Shown: positions 28,101-37,938, numbered from the stretch's first letter. The stretch is 64,000 nucleotides of DNA from Whitmania pigra (GCA_021613335.1 JAJTWR010000458.1:836001-900000); one strand, 5' to 3'. A program made the numbers and translations. The notes: a model not told the origin generated them from the letters alone.

Positions 28101-28581
28101 TAAAAGAAAAAATTTTGTTGCTTCTGGAAGCAAAGATTTTGACATCATGAATGGGAAATTTGGCGGTGCTAAGTTTTCAAAATTTGAGAAAAAGGTTGGC
28201 GGATTTTCTATTCAATCAAAGAGTGTAGATGTCGGCTGGCGACAAACTGGAACATTTAGTGGATTTGGTGGATTCGTTAAAAGTGAAAATAAAGAAAATA
28301 AACATGACAGAGATTCTGGAAGCAGAGATGGTTTCAAAGGAAATAAATCTAAGGGCAAGTTTAAAAACGAGAAAGGAAGACGCCAGAAAAGATTTGCACC
28401 AACAAATGAAGAAAGTTATTTTTCTGTTAACTCTCAGAACCAAGATTTATTATCTAGAGTCACTGATTGGGAATTATGGAATGAAAGTGGTCCTGATTTC
28501 AATCCTCAAAGTGCTGAATGTAGCTACTACATGTGCTCGTTGTGCGAATTGGATGTAGGCAACTCGCAACAAGCTGCCTGA
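16171..28581 (+). CDS. Gene A: giant secreted multi-TSR protein with a C-type-lectin-like domain
   Basis: Exons: 16171-16222, 16290-16395, 16587-16651, 17145-17399, 17464-17514, 17812-17970, 18244-18414, 18659-18853, 18961-19191, 19273-19326, 19434-19484, 19598-19750, 20168-20329, 20465-20620, 20838-20999, 21446-21601, 21897-22058, 22151-22303, 22370-22531, 22876-23028, 23150-23311, 23404-23556, 23676-23858, 23929-24190, 24365-24396, 24442-24534, 24659-24847, 24946-25191, 25331-25519, 25595-25873, 25935-26099, 26229-26645, 26719-26913, 27047-28581. All phases close to 2,302 residues. Order: signal peptide (MRTRVFSIAWFCFFISI), one six-cysteine TSR, five class 1 modules, Thr/Pro linker, eleven class 2 modules, lectin-like domain, acidic linker, eight class 1 modules, Trp/Lys-rich tail. 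It is paralogous to genes B and C. The donor after 24534 would be a GC site; a GT site at 24520 is the alternative. Likely an extracellular structural or adhesive protein; that function is inference. Confidence 0.85.
16290..16651 (+). other. Gene A exons 2-3: canonical six-cysteine TSR
   Basis: The module reads NGNWGEWTNCSEPCGGGF, then WRTC, and after a phase-2 intron PIC, RIC and KEC. It has both tryptophans of W-x-x-W, the C-x-x-x-C-G-G-G motif and all six cysteines. Exon lengths are 106 and 65 nt; gene B has 106 and 68 nt. This is the only complete TSR in gene A and serves as the reference for what later modules have lost. Confidence 0.85.
17145..19191 (+). other. Gene A N-terminal class 1 module block (five modules)
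   Basis: Five exons encode modules with W-x-x-W-x-x-W and two cysteines in the form (R/K)xC...CxG: HWSEWAS, WLQWSSWSSD, WGPWSEWE, WFQWTGWTLE and WGPWTEWTDG. A 51-nt exon (17464-17514, FWIHYQYGDETV) sits after the first; gene B has a 66-nt equivalent at 34435-34500. Tails are long, basic or Thr-rich. Every exon is phase 1-1. Confidence 0.8.
19273..19484 (+). other. Gene A linker: two short Thr/Pro-rich exons
   Basis: Exons 19273-19326 (LSQLTTTPELPPGQIAM) and 19434-19484 (NTKGVVLSSTPIPVMP) are both phase 1-1 and carry no cysteine. They form a probably O-glycosylated hinge between class 1 and class 2 arrays. The previous exon also ends in a Thr-rich run. Confidence 0.7.
19598..23556 (+). other. 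Gene A class 2 TSR-like array (eleven exons)
   Basis: Eleven consecutive phase 1-1 exons each encode one module of the form DGxWxxWxxW, then RxRxCxNPxPxxGGxxCxG. Their lengths are 153, 162, 156, 162, 156, 162, 153, 162, 153, 162 and 153 nt, a strict short-long alternation. Long modules carry an extra (S/T)NPE-type loop before the arginine strand and PxNGG; short ones tend to PxYGG or PxFGG. Each has only two cysteines. Splicing creates a proline at most joins (C from one exon, CN from the next). Confidence 0.88.
23676..24190 (+). other. Gene A C-type-lectin-like domain
   Basis: Two exons encode CPEGYMYIEEVKKCYKL, then NWDASRGICKKFHP, LVWLGAKH, GTFYWDV and CVYLKYPDFKWLSGPCGC. The cysteine framework and W-L-G core are those of a long-form C-type lectin fold. 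The usual calcium/sugar motifs are missing: EPN is replaced by NEATN and WND by WLSGP. The final family cysteine is also not seen. Gene C has the paralogous domain, with a first exon of exactly the same length (183 nt). Confidence 0.8.
24659..26913 (+). other. Gene A C-terminal class 1 block (seven exons)
   Basis: Seven phase 1-1 exons (24659-24847 to 26719-26913) encode class 1 modules such as PEDWDDWNFWLKDG, PDDWNSWAEWT, GDWDNWSPWK and PEDWFSWSLWTKQ. Each has RxC...CRG-type cysteines and Lys/Arg-rich tails. Tails vary widely: the 25595-25873 exon has an acidic DDDDDDD run, and the 26229-26645 exon has a Gly/Leu/Asp-rich extension. An eighth module opens the last exon. Confidence 0.8.
27047..28581 (+). 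other. Gene A terminal exon: module plus Trp/Lys-rich and repeat tail
   Basis: The 1,535-nt last exon begins with a class 1 module (DWLNFGDWQEDG, RKCKTKNCKG). A strongly tryptophan-rich basic stretch follows (GWGWNVQEGVWYKGWGWNW, later RRWSWSGNTARWS and GVWKGWKN), then a Gly/Phe/Lys region with two 40-residue tandem repeats. A dibasic site GRRQKRF is a candidate furin cut. A short cysteine-containing end (CSYYMCSLC) closes the protein. I recognise no family for this tail. Confidence 0.75.
27901..28140 (+). repeat. Two tandem 120-bp coding repeats in gene A
   Basis: Bases 27901-28020 and 28021-28140 are adjacent 120-bp repeats encoding two 40-residue units that share SGW-x-GKI, LGSEDFGT and ASGSKDF. 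They differ at scattered bases, many of them third positions or conservative changes, so the duplication is not brand new. Confidence 0.85.
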
Positions 28582-28586
28582 ATAAA
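28581..28586 (+). terminator. Polyadenylation signal of gene A
   Basis: AATAAA overlaps the last base of the gene A stop codon (TGA, 28579-28581), which would give a very short 3' untranslated region. Confidence 0.55.
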
Positions 28587-30162
28587 CACAATTTTATTAT
28601 ATGGAATCATTCTTTAAATTTTAACATCAGTCCATAAACATTTAAAAATAAGCTATTGACAAATAAACTTGATTTGTAATTGCACACTTGAATTGACTTA
28701 GAAAACAATTTACTAAAATAAAATTAAAGATCTGAATTTTGTTTTAGAATACATTTTTGAAAGAAACATAACTGCTTCTCTTGTCAAAAATTAAAAAATA
28801 TCTTAAAATGTTCTTCATGTGAAAAGCAGGATAAGTAAATGGGGTTGAAAATAACTTTTGGACGGTTTACAACAACTTCTTAGGGTCGATACATCTCGAG
28901 AATACAAATTTTTTTCTGTTATATTTTCAATTCATAAAAGTAACTAGTAAAAACAATCAATAAGGTGTGGGACTCCTGATAACAATCCAGCAATTCAGGA
29001 ATTTACCTTTTTAAAAATAGGTAGCTAAAATAAGGAAAGTGATAAAAATATATAATTCTAATAACACATTTAATAATAACTTGTTATGTTTAAAATTGCA
29101 GATTTAAAACTTCTAGAAACTATTTACAGTGGTTCGAGTGAGATTAAAAGTTAGTGTAATTAAACAATAAAATTAAGCAGACAAATTTAAAATATGGTAA
29201 TTGTTTTTATAATTTTTAGGTTGCCAGGTGATTCCCATATCTCGTAAAAAGATCAACAAAAATATTAAAGTTTAAAAATTAAATGTGGGGGCAAGTTGAC
29301 CTTCAAACCATATTGATCAACAGTAGTTTCAAAAGGCTGTTCTGAATTTAAAATTCATAATCTGAAATCTATTGATCCATTAAGAAAAAATTAAAAATTA
29401 ACTCTCCTTAAAATTGAGAAACAATTTAACAAGTAAACTAAAAAACACTTAAATACAAAGAGATTATCATTTAGCAGCAGGTATGCATTAAAAATTTGGA
29501 TGATGATCGTGCTAAAATTACTTGGTTAACAATTAAAGCCTTTTGGAGTCGAAGCGTCTAATTTATTACTTGCTTTGTCGGCTGGTGTCAAGGAACAGCT
29601 GCAAAGCGACGCAGCCAGGAATAATTGTAAGTTTTTCCCACTTTGTTCCTTATCACCGCGATATGCGATGAAACTAACCCTTTGGACCCTGTTCCCCCTG
29701 GCCATTTCCTCCTATAATCCGAGCTCCCCAGCAGTTTTCAGCTAATTTTAAAAAGTAATTTTTAATCTAAAAAGTAAAATTAATTAATTAATTTATGACA
29801 GTAGATGCGATGGCCGGAAAACCGGTTTCTCCGACAGGACGTGTTCACAGGGTTAAAATTGTTACTGCAATCGGACAATCTGACAATTGTTAGACTGACG
29901 CAGCATTGAGTAAAATTACTGCCAATGCTTCCATAACGCATCATTTTATTCTTGACAGATATCAACGAGCAGGGTATCGAATGATCAAAAAAAATTATTA
30001 AAACGCGATCAACATGTCATGCGACACCTTATTGCATTAGACCCCAACCGAGGCAACAGATGTCCATAGTTTGACTTGTTTTTCTGGTGGGTGCTGGCTT
30101 GAAACACGTGGCCAAGATTTTATCCAGGATCGCCTGAGCTGTGCACCTGAATATCAGATGTT
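28587..30162. other. Intergenic between genes A and B
   Basis: AT-rich with no gene I can support. A GC-richer patch at 29580-29740 and a palindromic CCGGAAAACCGG near 29814 stand out but match nothing I recognise. It probably contains regulatory DNA for gene B. Confidence 0.35.
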
Positions 30163-30340
30163 TATAAGGAATAGATGTTGATTGCTTGCTGAGTTTTCAA
30201 GATAACTCTCTCCCATGCTGGTAAGTGATGACCTCATCAGATACAACATTTATTTATTAATATTTAATTTACCACAAAAGTTACGATACTAAAATGTGAA
30301 GAATATTATTCTTTATTTTTTGTTGTTTTGGAGTTTGAAG
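30163..30340 (+). promoter_or_regulatory. Putative core promoter and leader of gene B
   Basis: TATAAG at 30163-30168 is the best TATA candidate. A leader exon could end at 30220 before a strong gtaagt donor, with a leader intron to the acceptor at 30340, 14 bases before the ATG. This mirrors the leader-intron layout proposed for gene A. It is weaker than the TATAAAAG boxes of A and C. Confidence 0.4.
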
Positions 30341-30354
30341 CTTGGACAAACATC

Positions 30355-33300
30355 ATGAAAGTGGATGTTCGATTGCTTCTTATCTTAGCAGTTCTGAGCT
30401 CCGGTAAAGTTTTGCAAACAAAATTGAAAAAAGACAAAACAAATTTCATATTATTTTGCATTTGACTATGTCAAATTACATTTTTTTGTTTTCATTGAAA
30501 ATGTTCAAGGTGTTGCCTCAAAAAATGTTGATGGTCAATGGTCGGAATGGACCACTTGTGACTTGGATTGTGACAGCGGTCTTAGAGGAAGATACTGCGT
30601 TTGGAATCCAATGAAGTAAGTTTGAAGCCAATATTTATATGCATTAAAAAACGTGTCCTAAATTTCAATAACATCTTTATTTCTGTAAATAATAGAACTT
30701 ATGAAGCTGAAGAATAGTTTCTAAGCATTACACTGATGTCACGAATGGACACAATGTTGAAATGTTTATTATTTCTCAACGGCATTATTTATTTTATTAC
30801 AGTGGAACCCACTTATCTCGACCTCAGTTAACTCGCCAACCCCATTAAGTCGACGCTTTTGAAGTGGAACCGCCAAATTCCCTCTTTATCTTATCATTTT
30901 CTCATCGGTTATATCGATACTTTTATGTCGCTGAAAACTAATATTTTGAGCACAAAAAGGATCAAATTCGCCACTTTACATCAGTTATCTCGACTCCTTG
31001 AATCGCCGATTTTGAAGTGGAAACGCCAAATTCCCATACTGTTGTAGCATTTTCTGATCGATTATGTTGATTTTTCACTCTTGTTGATTTTGTCTGAAAG
31101 GTAAAACGCTATTCTAGCTATTTTGTTTATTTTTTTGTTCTAAAAATGTTTGGAAGTGTTAAGAGAAAACTGGATAATCAATTTGCAGAGAAAAAGTATG
31201 AAATCATACAACAGCTAGCAAAAGGACCAGCATGGCATGGCATTCCGGCAAACACAATTTCAGGATGGAAAAAGAAGGCCGACGTGATAAAGCAAATGTG
31301 CGAAAAGTCTGTATTTTATCCAACAAGAAAAAAACTTAGAATGTCTGAGCACAAAGATGTCGACGATGCAGTGCTTCAATGGTTCACAAATTCGCAAACA
31401 ACAAAATTTCCCGTAAAAGGCTCAACAAAAGGCCAAGAGCCTGGAGATCTATTCAGTGCATGGGTGAAAAAGTGAGACAGAAGGTTTCAAGCAGAAAAAA
31501 GAAGGTGGCACTAATCGTGGACAACTGTAGAGCACATCCGGATGTTCCTGGTCTCAAGGCCATTAAGATTTTTTATCACCCACCTAAGACAACAAGTAAG
31601 CTCTAACCAATGTACCAGGGGATAATCCAAGTGCTTAAGGTGTAGGAAAATGTTGATGCGCCAATACAAGCTCCGTGATGAAAAGAAGGCACAGTACACC
31701 ATTCCCCTTCTACATGCAATGAGCTTCTTGAGATCAGCCTGGAGTGACGTGAAAAAAGATACAATTTCGAACTGCTGGAGGCACTGCATTATTCAGGATA
31801 TTTCCGATGGTGAGTTTGGAAAAGGAGGCACAGGAGTTAGCCTTCACTGCCCAGGAATTCCGAGATTACATAGACATCGACAAAGACATCTTACTCATGG
31901 TATGATCACCGACGAAAACATTGTATCAAGTGTACAGTCAGCACAAGCAAGCAAATATGCATGCGGCAATGACTAGATGAAGAAGATGCAGACGAAGATT
32001 TGGAACCAATTCCCTTTGACGGCGAGATGGTAGAAATGCTATAGAAAATGCAACGGTATGGTTCTTTTGTAGGAGATGAAACACTGTTTTGGACAACATC
32101 AATAATTTCAAGTATTTGTTTTCAAGCAGACTTTTAAACGCAAAAAGCAACAAAGCGTTTTAGACTTTCTAAAGAAACTATAGTAACTGCGTGCAAGAGT
32201 TTTCAAAGCTTCGTTAGAAACGACGAATTTTGACACTAAATATTTTTTTTGTAAAAATTGACTACACCCCTCACTTTTTTGGGAAGATCTTTGTGTTTGC
32301 AATATAGGAAATAATAATTAGAAACGTTTTTATCGAGAATCGACGGTGGTTCTTATTACATCTTGGTAAATGTCTGCTGTTGGTTGTTATTAGCAAACAT
32401 GTATATACATAATGCTGTTATCAATATCAAATATCAATTGCTGTTGTGTAAAAAAACCATCACATGCATGTGTATTCTCATTTATTAACGCACATTATGT
32501 AGAAAGCAATTGCAAGCACCGGCTAATATACTATAATATGTAAATAGAACTTTATATTGATTTTTGGTTATCTCGACGCATTTTGGCAAACCCTAGGCCG
32601 GCGACATAACCGGGTTCGACCATATTTCAAGAAAGAAATCCACTGATCCACTTATTTCAAACATTTTCAGTCCACCTCTGGCCCCAACATGTCCTCAGAA
32701 TGGAGTTGAAGCCGAGAGCTGCAATATGATTTCATGCGGTAATATTTTATAACATTTCCAAATTTAAATAGCAAGGGACCGTAAAAAATCATAATTCGTT
32801 ATAGAGAATTCGCAACATGGAGGTCCTTTTTGTCAGTGATGGGCTTTAACTACTTAAAAAGTAGTTAAATACAGTAGTTAACTAGTTTTATAAAAAAGTA
32901 GTTAGTAACTATTTTTAATTACTTTTTAAATAAGTAGTTAGTAACTACTCCTTAACTACTTATATAGTACTTAACTACTTTTTAACTACTTTTTTAACAA
33001 CTTTTTTGTTGACATTCGATAAAATTAATTTTCTGGACAATTGAATAACACATAATTATTATCATATTTATTTACAATAGTGTAACATTTTCAACAGAAA
33101 ATATAGGGATTTGGCCGAGACCGTAAAACAATTTCGTTATAACGAATATTTCGTTATAGAGATATTCTTCACCAGTGATGGGCTTTAACTACTTAAAAAG
33201 TAGTAACGTAAGGAGTAGTTACTAACTACTTATTTAAAAAGTAGTTAAAAATAGTTACTACTGTAGTTAACTACATTTATAAAAAAAGTAGTTAGTAACT

Positions 33301-36300
33301 ATTTTTAACTACTTTTTAAAAAAGTAGTTAGTAACTATTTTTAACTACTTTTTAAATAAGTAGTTAGTAACTACTCCTTAACTACTTGCATAGTAGTTAA
33401 CTACTTTTTAACTACTATTTTAACTATTTTTCCGTTGACATTTGATAAAATTAATTTTCTGGACTATTGAACAACACATAATTATTAGCATATTTATTTA
33501 CACTAGTGTAACATTTTCAACAAAATTTTATTGTCCAAATTAATCAAAAACAGAAGTATTCAGGGGATGTTTCAGGCGATCTCTTAAACAAATCATCATG
33601 TCAACATGATTATCCGATAATTTACATCGTCTGTTACATAAAACCTGCCCTGCTACACTAAAAAGTCTTTCAACTGCTGCCGAACTTGGTAATGTTGAAT
33701 TAAGCTTGATGAATGCAGCACAAACAGTTTGATAATTAAGTAGAGTTTGTACATTTCTTGCGGAGTTTGATAAATAATCATTAAGCTGTTCAGCTAACAC
33801 ATTATCACGAGTTTGGTACACTTTCCACATAGTCATATAAATCATCATATTCACTGTTCTGAGCAGCATTGCATTGTCCGCAGAGGTGGTCAGATGTAGT
33901 CGTTTATGTATTAATAAAATTCCAACGTTCATGAACATGAACATAATAAATTTATAAAGTTAAAATTAACTTTTTTATGTTAATTGTTTAATAAAAATTG
34001 TTTAGACACGGGAGAGCCATTGGAGCAGAAAGGTTTCACGCTATGGACGACTTGGACAGCTGATTCAAAGAATGCAGGACAACTGGTAAGAACTAGAACT
34101 TGTCAGAACGAAGATCTTGGATGCGATGGGTACATGGATGAGACATTGGTGATTAGCGACATCACTTCATCATCTGTCACCAAGAAAAAAGTTCCAAGGT
34201 TATCTGGAAAAAAGTCCGGCGGAAAGAAAAAGATTGGAATTGTTGCGGGCACCATCGAAAAGGGCCAAGTCAAACCGGGTCAATAGCAATAATTAATCCG
34301 TTCAATAATATTTTGTTTTTTTATTTATTCAATTTGTACTAATAATTTATTTCAATACTAAAAAATGTTCTTTAAAGCAGTAGAAATTTTTAAAGCAATG
34401 GTATTTTGTAAAGCAACTGAAATTTTGATGGCAGTTCTCTCGGAGTGGTATGAAGTTTCAAATGATGGAAAATACGTAATTGAAGAATACATTGGCAAAG
34501 GTGATGATCAACCTTTACACTCATGTACATTTATTTATTTATTACATTTATTTTTATCTATGTAGGACATAAATGGCTCTTAGTAACTCATTGAATATAA
34601 TGACAATAAAAAGAGTTAAGCTTTATAGTAAAATCTGTTACAAGATTTTTGTTTATATAAAGGCCTTTTTTCTAGAATTAAAAAAAATAATATAAGTAGT
34701 AATAAGTACCGCAAGTAATTATACATAAATCGACAATATCAATGACATCTTGGAGTGCAGGTTGGCCGAATGGATAGCGTTCCTGCATGCAAAAGTCGTA
34801 TGTGTGTCATGTTCCCGGCCTTCCTTGCCAGGAAGCACCCTATGGCAGAGGCTCTGTATAAATGGATTGAATAAAATGTGCCTTCACATCTTACCCAGAT
34901 ATAAGAGGCACTCAAAAAATCGTATAAATATAAATACAAACTGAATTAGCATAAAAATTACAAGGAACGTGCAACATATTCATGTTTACTCGATGGATGA
35001 TGAATGTTTTTGAATTTAAAACTAAATTTAGAATTGGTTTAAGAATCAAAATCTTTTAATTTTAATTTCCATAAAAAGAACTTCATGGCAGGTCAGTTCG
35101 TAAGAGAGGTGGCTGCTGATTGGAATGCCTGGGGAGCTTGGCAAAGAGCTTCTGATGGCACACTGACAAGCAAGAGGACTTGCAAGAATGCTCCAAAAGG
35201 TCCTTGCCGTGGTCAGGATTTGCGAAGAAAACGAAAACAACCAAAAGTTTTCAGAAGAGAAGGGATGTACGACATAGAAGTTCAAACAGGTCGAATTCAT
35301 ATGATTTTTGTTAATATCTTATATGGCGAAGAATGCAAATATTTACTAACGATTAGGTGTACAAGAGGTTGCTGAAGACTGGGAAGAATATGGAAAATGG
35401 GAATTACAAAACGATGGTACCTACATGAGGACAAGAAAATGCAAAAATATTGATGGCCCTTGCAGAGGATACAGCTACCAAAAAGCAAGATTAGCCAAGA
35501 TAGAGTTGGAAGTGGAAGTTTCAGGTCAGGAATATGAATATGATTACGAAGACGAACTAAGCTTCAATAGCAGTCGCAGTTTGAAAGGACAAAGAGGAAA
35601 AAAGCATAAGAAGAAACCTAAAACAACTCCTCTTCCAACGACGCCTAAACCAACAACTCAACCAGCAACACAAATGCCAACGACATTACCAGCAACACAA
35701 ATGCCAACGACATTACCAACAACACAAATGCCAACGACATTACCAACAACACCAATGCCAACGACATTGCCAACAACACCAATGCCAACGACATTGCCAA
35801 CAACTCTAAAACCTACAACTCAACCAGCAACATTGCCAACAACACAAATGCCAACGACATTACCAACAACTCAACCAACAACACAAATGCCAACATTGCC
35901 AACAACTCTGAAACCTACAACTCAACCAGCAACATTGCCAACAACTCAACCAGCAACACAAATGCCAACAACTTTGCCAACAACACAAATGCCAACGACA
36001 TTACCAACAACTCAACCAACAACACAAATGCCAACGACATTGCCAACAACACTGAAACCTACAACTCAACCAGCAACATTGCCAACAACTCAGCCAGCAA
36101 CATTGCCAAAAACACAGCCAACAACTCAAAAACCTACAACTCAACCAACATTGCTTACAACTCAACCAACAACACAAAAGCTTACAACAAAGCTCCTGAC
36201 CAAACCAACTGCACAAAAGCCAAAAACCAAGCTTACAACTGTGAAAGAATTTACTCAACCGACTAAAAAACCAGTCATCCATATCTCTCCACCAAAGACT

Positions 36301-36900
36301 ATAACCACAGCAAAGCAGCCTCTTCTCCAACCAATAATTATCCCGATCATTTGTGGCAACCTTGACCTGCCCTGCAACCAGAGGCCTGAACCTATTTCCA
36401 CGCTTTGTAGAGAACCCCAATGTGTCAAGAAGAAACAGCCAGAGCCTGGGAGATTTTTTTTTCCTGGGAGTTTGATATTTCCATTGGCTAAAAAAGAAAA
36501 ACCGAAGAAATGTTGCTCGACTGATGAAGATGAATCAGATTCATTTGCCAGCTGGCTTGATTCTCTGAAGCCACCATCGAGCTTTGTGAGGAAAGGACTG
36601 GAATTACCTCCTGGATGTACGATCATCCCGACACAACTTCTGAAGTATCTTCTGAAATGTGACTGTCTGATACATCAGTGGATGAAGTACGAATCCGTAG
36701 TATCGGTTGATTTTTTCCATGAATTCTATGGTAGTCGAAGGCCTCAGTTTAGAGGAATTGGAAGAAGAAGAGGAAGAGGCAGACAAAGGCCTCTGTACGA
36801 TGACTACAATTATTCATACGAATATAATGACTTTGATTACGACAGAAGAAGGAGACCCCGTCGTGAAAATGATGGCAAAAAGGTGGTGATTGTCACTTAA
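30355..36900 (+). CDS. Gene B: secreted TSR protein with Thr/Pro mucin-like region
   Basis: Seven exons: 30355-30403, 30510-30615, 32671-32738, 34006-34278, 34435-34500, 35092-35289 and 35357-36900. They close to 767 residues. Order: signal peptide (MKVDVRLLLILAVLSS), one six-cysteine TSR, one class 1-like module (LWTTWTADS...RTRTC) with a Lys/Gly tail, a 22-residue exon (SEWYEVSNDGKYVIEEYIG), two class 1 modules (ADWNAWGAWQ, EDWEEYGKWE), an acidic Tyr-rich piece, a long TTxMPTTLP repeat, a cysteine-containing domain, and an Arg/Tyr/Asp-rich C-terminus. It is a paralogue of genes A and C without class 2 modules or a lectin-like domain. Exon 4 reads on to a stop at 34286 if unspliced; the gtcaat donor at 34279 keeps phase 1. 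Two of its introns hold transposons. It is probably an extracellular, heavily O-glycosylated protein. Confidence 0.8.
30800..32622 (+). mobile_element. Tigger/pogo DNA transposon relic in gene B intron
   Basis: The left end CAGTGGAACCCACTTATCTC and the reverse complement of the right end (GGTCGAACCCGGTTATGTCG) are related terminal repeats, flanked by TA at 30798-30799 and 32623-32624. Inside is a broken CENP-B/Tigger transposase. Length is about 1.8 kb. It shares the gene's strand but is spliced out with the intron. Confidence 0.8.
31146..31640 (+). pseudogene. Tigger transposase pseudogene
   Basis: The start (KRKLDNQFAEKKYEIIQQL) matches the N-terminal helix-turn-helix of CENP-B/Tigger proteins. 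After loss of the middle part and a frame change, a DDE-domain piece appears: KVALIVDNCRAHPDV, with IKIFYHPPKTTSKL and MYQGIIQ. The catalytic set is incomplete and stops interrupt it, so it is inactive. Confidence 0.8.
32835..33944 (-). mobile_element. Nested hAT element remnant in gene B intron
   Basis: CAGTGATGGGCTTTAACTAC occurs near 32835 and again near 33174. Each copy is followed by dense AAGTAGTTA/TAACTACTT repeats on both strands, the subterminal pattern of a hAT end. The second copy lies next to the minus-strand transposase end at 33540-33944. Between the copies is a CGTTATAACGAATATTTCG palindrome resembling another DNA-transposon terminus. The layout suggests a duplicated or nested 3' end and a 5'-truncated element. 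Confidence 0.65.
33540..33944 (-). pseudogene. hAT transposase C-terminal fragment
   Basis: A 134-codon minus-strand frame contains FIKLNSTLPSSAAVERLFS followed by VAGQVLCNRRCKLSDNHVD. This is the hAT dimerisation signature, with S-S-A-x-x-E-R-x-F-S and a trailing R-x-x-L. The zinc-finger and catalytic parts are missing, so it is a 5'-truncated copy. Confidence 0.8.
34747..34910 (+). mobile_element. Divergent tRNA-derived SINE-like sequence in gene B intron
   Basis: It begins GGAGTGCAGGTTGGCCGAATGG, cut here to its A-box-like core GGTTGGCCGAATGG, and later has CATGTTCCCGGCC in the B-box position and CTGTATAAATGGATTG near the end. The arrangement matches the SINE at 9630, but the sequence is much more divergent and may be a separate subfamily. 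Confidence 0.45.
35627..36240 (+). repeat. Thr/Pro coding minisatellite in gene B
   Basis: Imperfect repeats of about 27-36 bases encode TTxMPTTLP-like and KPTTQPATLP units. The product would be a mucin-like, densely O-glycosylated spacer. The reverse strand is also open across much of it, a by-product of the codon composition. Confidence 0.85.
36341..36900 (+). other. Gene B cysteine-containing C-terminal domain
   Basis: After the Thr/Pro spacer come eight to ten cysteines in a short stretch (CGNLDLPCNQRP, LCREPQC, KKCCSTDEDES, GCTIIP, CDCLIHQWM). A very basic, tyrosine-rich tail follows (GRRRGRGRQRPLYDDYNYS, later FDYDRRRRPRR). I recognise no family. The charge pattern suggests binding to acidic matrix, or cross-linking, but this is inference. 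Confidence 0.65.
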
Positions 36901-36957
36901 AAAGGAAATGGAAAGAAGCTCACTTGAAGAGGAATTAGCAAAAAGCAACGGCCTTCA

Positions 36958-36963
36958 AATAAA
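36958..36963 (+). terminator. Polyadenylation signal of gene B
   Basis: AATAAA lies 58 bases after the gene B stop codon at 36898-36900, a normal distance. Confidence 0.6.
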
Positions 36964-37183
36964 TTGTTTAAGAGTTACTAATTAAAATGATAAATCCCAA
37001 ATATAGTTATGTCATAAAAATATGTATTCTGGGTTAAATATTTCGAAAATAAAAATTTTCTATTTGACGTCCTTTTTAATAGTTAATGGAATACATCAGA
37101 ATCAAGCGTCGTTGAAATAGTAGAAAATTTGAAAAAATAAAAGCAATATTGTATTGTTGGGGAAAATATTTGTAAGCAATGGC

Positions 37184-37240
37184 ATGGAAGGCTCCAGATT
37201 GCTTCTGATCCTAATGATCCTTGCTGCGTCCTCCTTTCAG
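37184..37240 (+). other. Orphan signal-peptide-like exon
   Basis: A short frame starting at an ATG encodes MEGSRLLLILMILAASSFQ, a textbook signal peptide similar to the one that opens gene B. It ends at CAG followed by gttgac, a weak donor in phase 0, unlike the phase-1 signal exons of A, B and C. No module exon follows before gene C, so it may be a relic of a lost fourth paralogue or chance. Confidence 0.35.
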
Positions 37241-37439
37241 GTTGACTTCTTTTAATTTGTCTGCAGGCAATTTCTTGTTATCCTCCTTGGTTTCCTTAGA
37301 CAAATTAAGAGTCTATTACAATTGTTTTATATTTGACAGGATTATGATAGCAAATTAAACGCCATCGTTTACTGAGCGAGAATATTGCTTAAAACGTACT
37401 TTCAATTTGTATTGAACTACTACATATAAAGGCCATTTT

Positions 37440-37680
37440 AAGGTATTGTTGGAGAAGTAACGGGCTCCTTAACTCACCGCTAGCGAATCGCCTCTGTTCA
37501 CGCGCCATAACTCCGGTTTGGCTTTAAATGCAGCTACTTTGTCTGAGAACTTGAAAACAGTTGTCATTTTCCACTGAAGAGATTGAGTTCATTGAGCAGG
37601 CCGAATATGTCACCGATAAGCCAGTTTTGCGACCTGAGCTGAGCTTTTAAAGCTGAGCTGGGAGATGACATCGAAGAATT
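37440..37680 (-). pseudogene. hAT (ZBED5/FAM200-like) transposase fragment
   Basis: On the minus strand, FGLLNELNLFSGK and, one frame over, TTVFKFSDKVAAFKAKPEL match the conserved L-N-x-x-L-Q-G...K-x-x-A-F-x-x-K-L-x-L-W block of ZBED5/FAM200-type hAT proteins. A frameshift separates the two pieces, so it is a decayed copy. Confidence 0.6.
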
Positions 37681-37938
37681 TTAGAATAGTAGAAGAAAGA
37701 AGAAAAATGTCATCAATATTTATTGATGTTGGGGAATATATTCTTGAGATGTGTAGGTGTCAGTGCGGTAGCTAGGGTTGCGCACGGGGCGAACTATAAA
37801 ATTGGTGCCCCCATTCACCCCGTTTAATCACCACATTTTCTGTTGCATCGAATAAAAAAAAAAATTTAATTTTAATGAAACATTGTATTTATAGAAACCA
37901 TTTTATATAAATTATATTGCATGACTCATTCAATCGTG

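Larger units (their letters stand above)
30510..32738 (+). other. Gene B exons 2-3: canonical six-cysteine TSR split by a long intron
   Basis: Exon 30510-30615 encodes NVDGQWSEWTTCDLDCDSG and RYC; exon 32671-32738 encodes PTC, ESC and ISC. Six cysteines are present, but the C-x-x-x-C-G motif is CDLDCD, so the usual O-fucosylation context is weak. The intron between them contains a complete Tigger relic. Confidence 0.82.

Noticed and set aside
35627..36240. CRISPR-like or satellite array
   Set aside because: The repeats are in-frame coding triplet runs within a eukaryotic exon, without spacers.
36001..36420. Long antisense open frame through the Thr/Pro repeat of gene B
   Set aside because: It is rich in Cys, Trp and Leu only because it reads the complement of ACA/CCA codons. 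It has no start context, splicing or family match and shadows the real exon.
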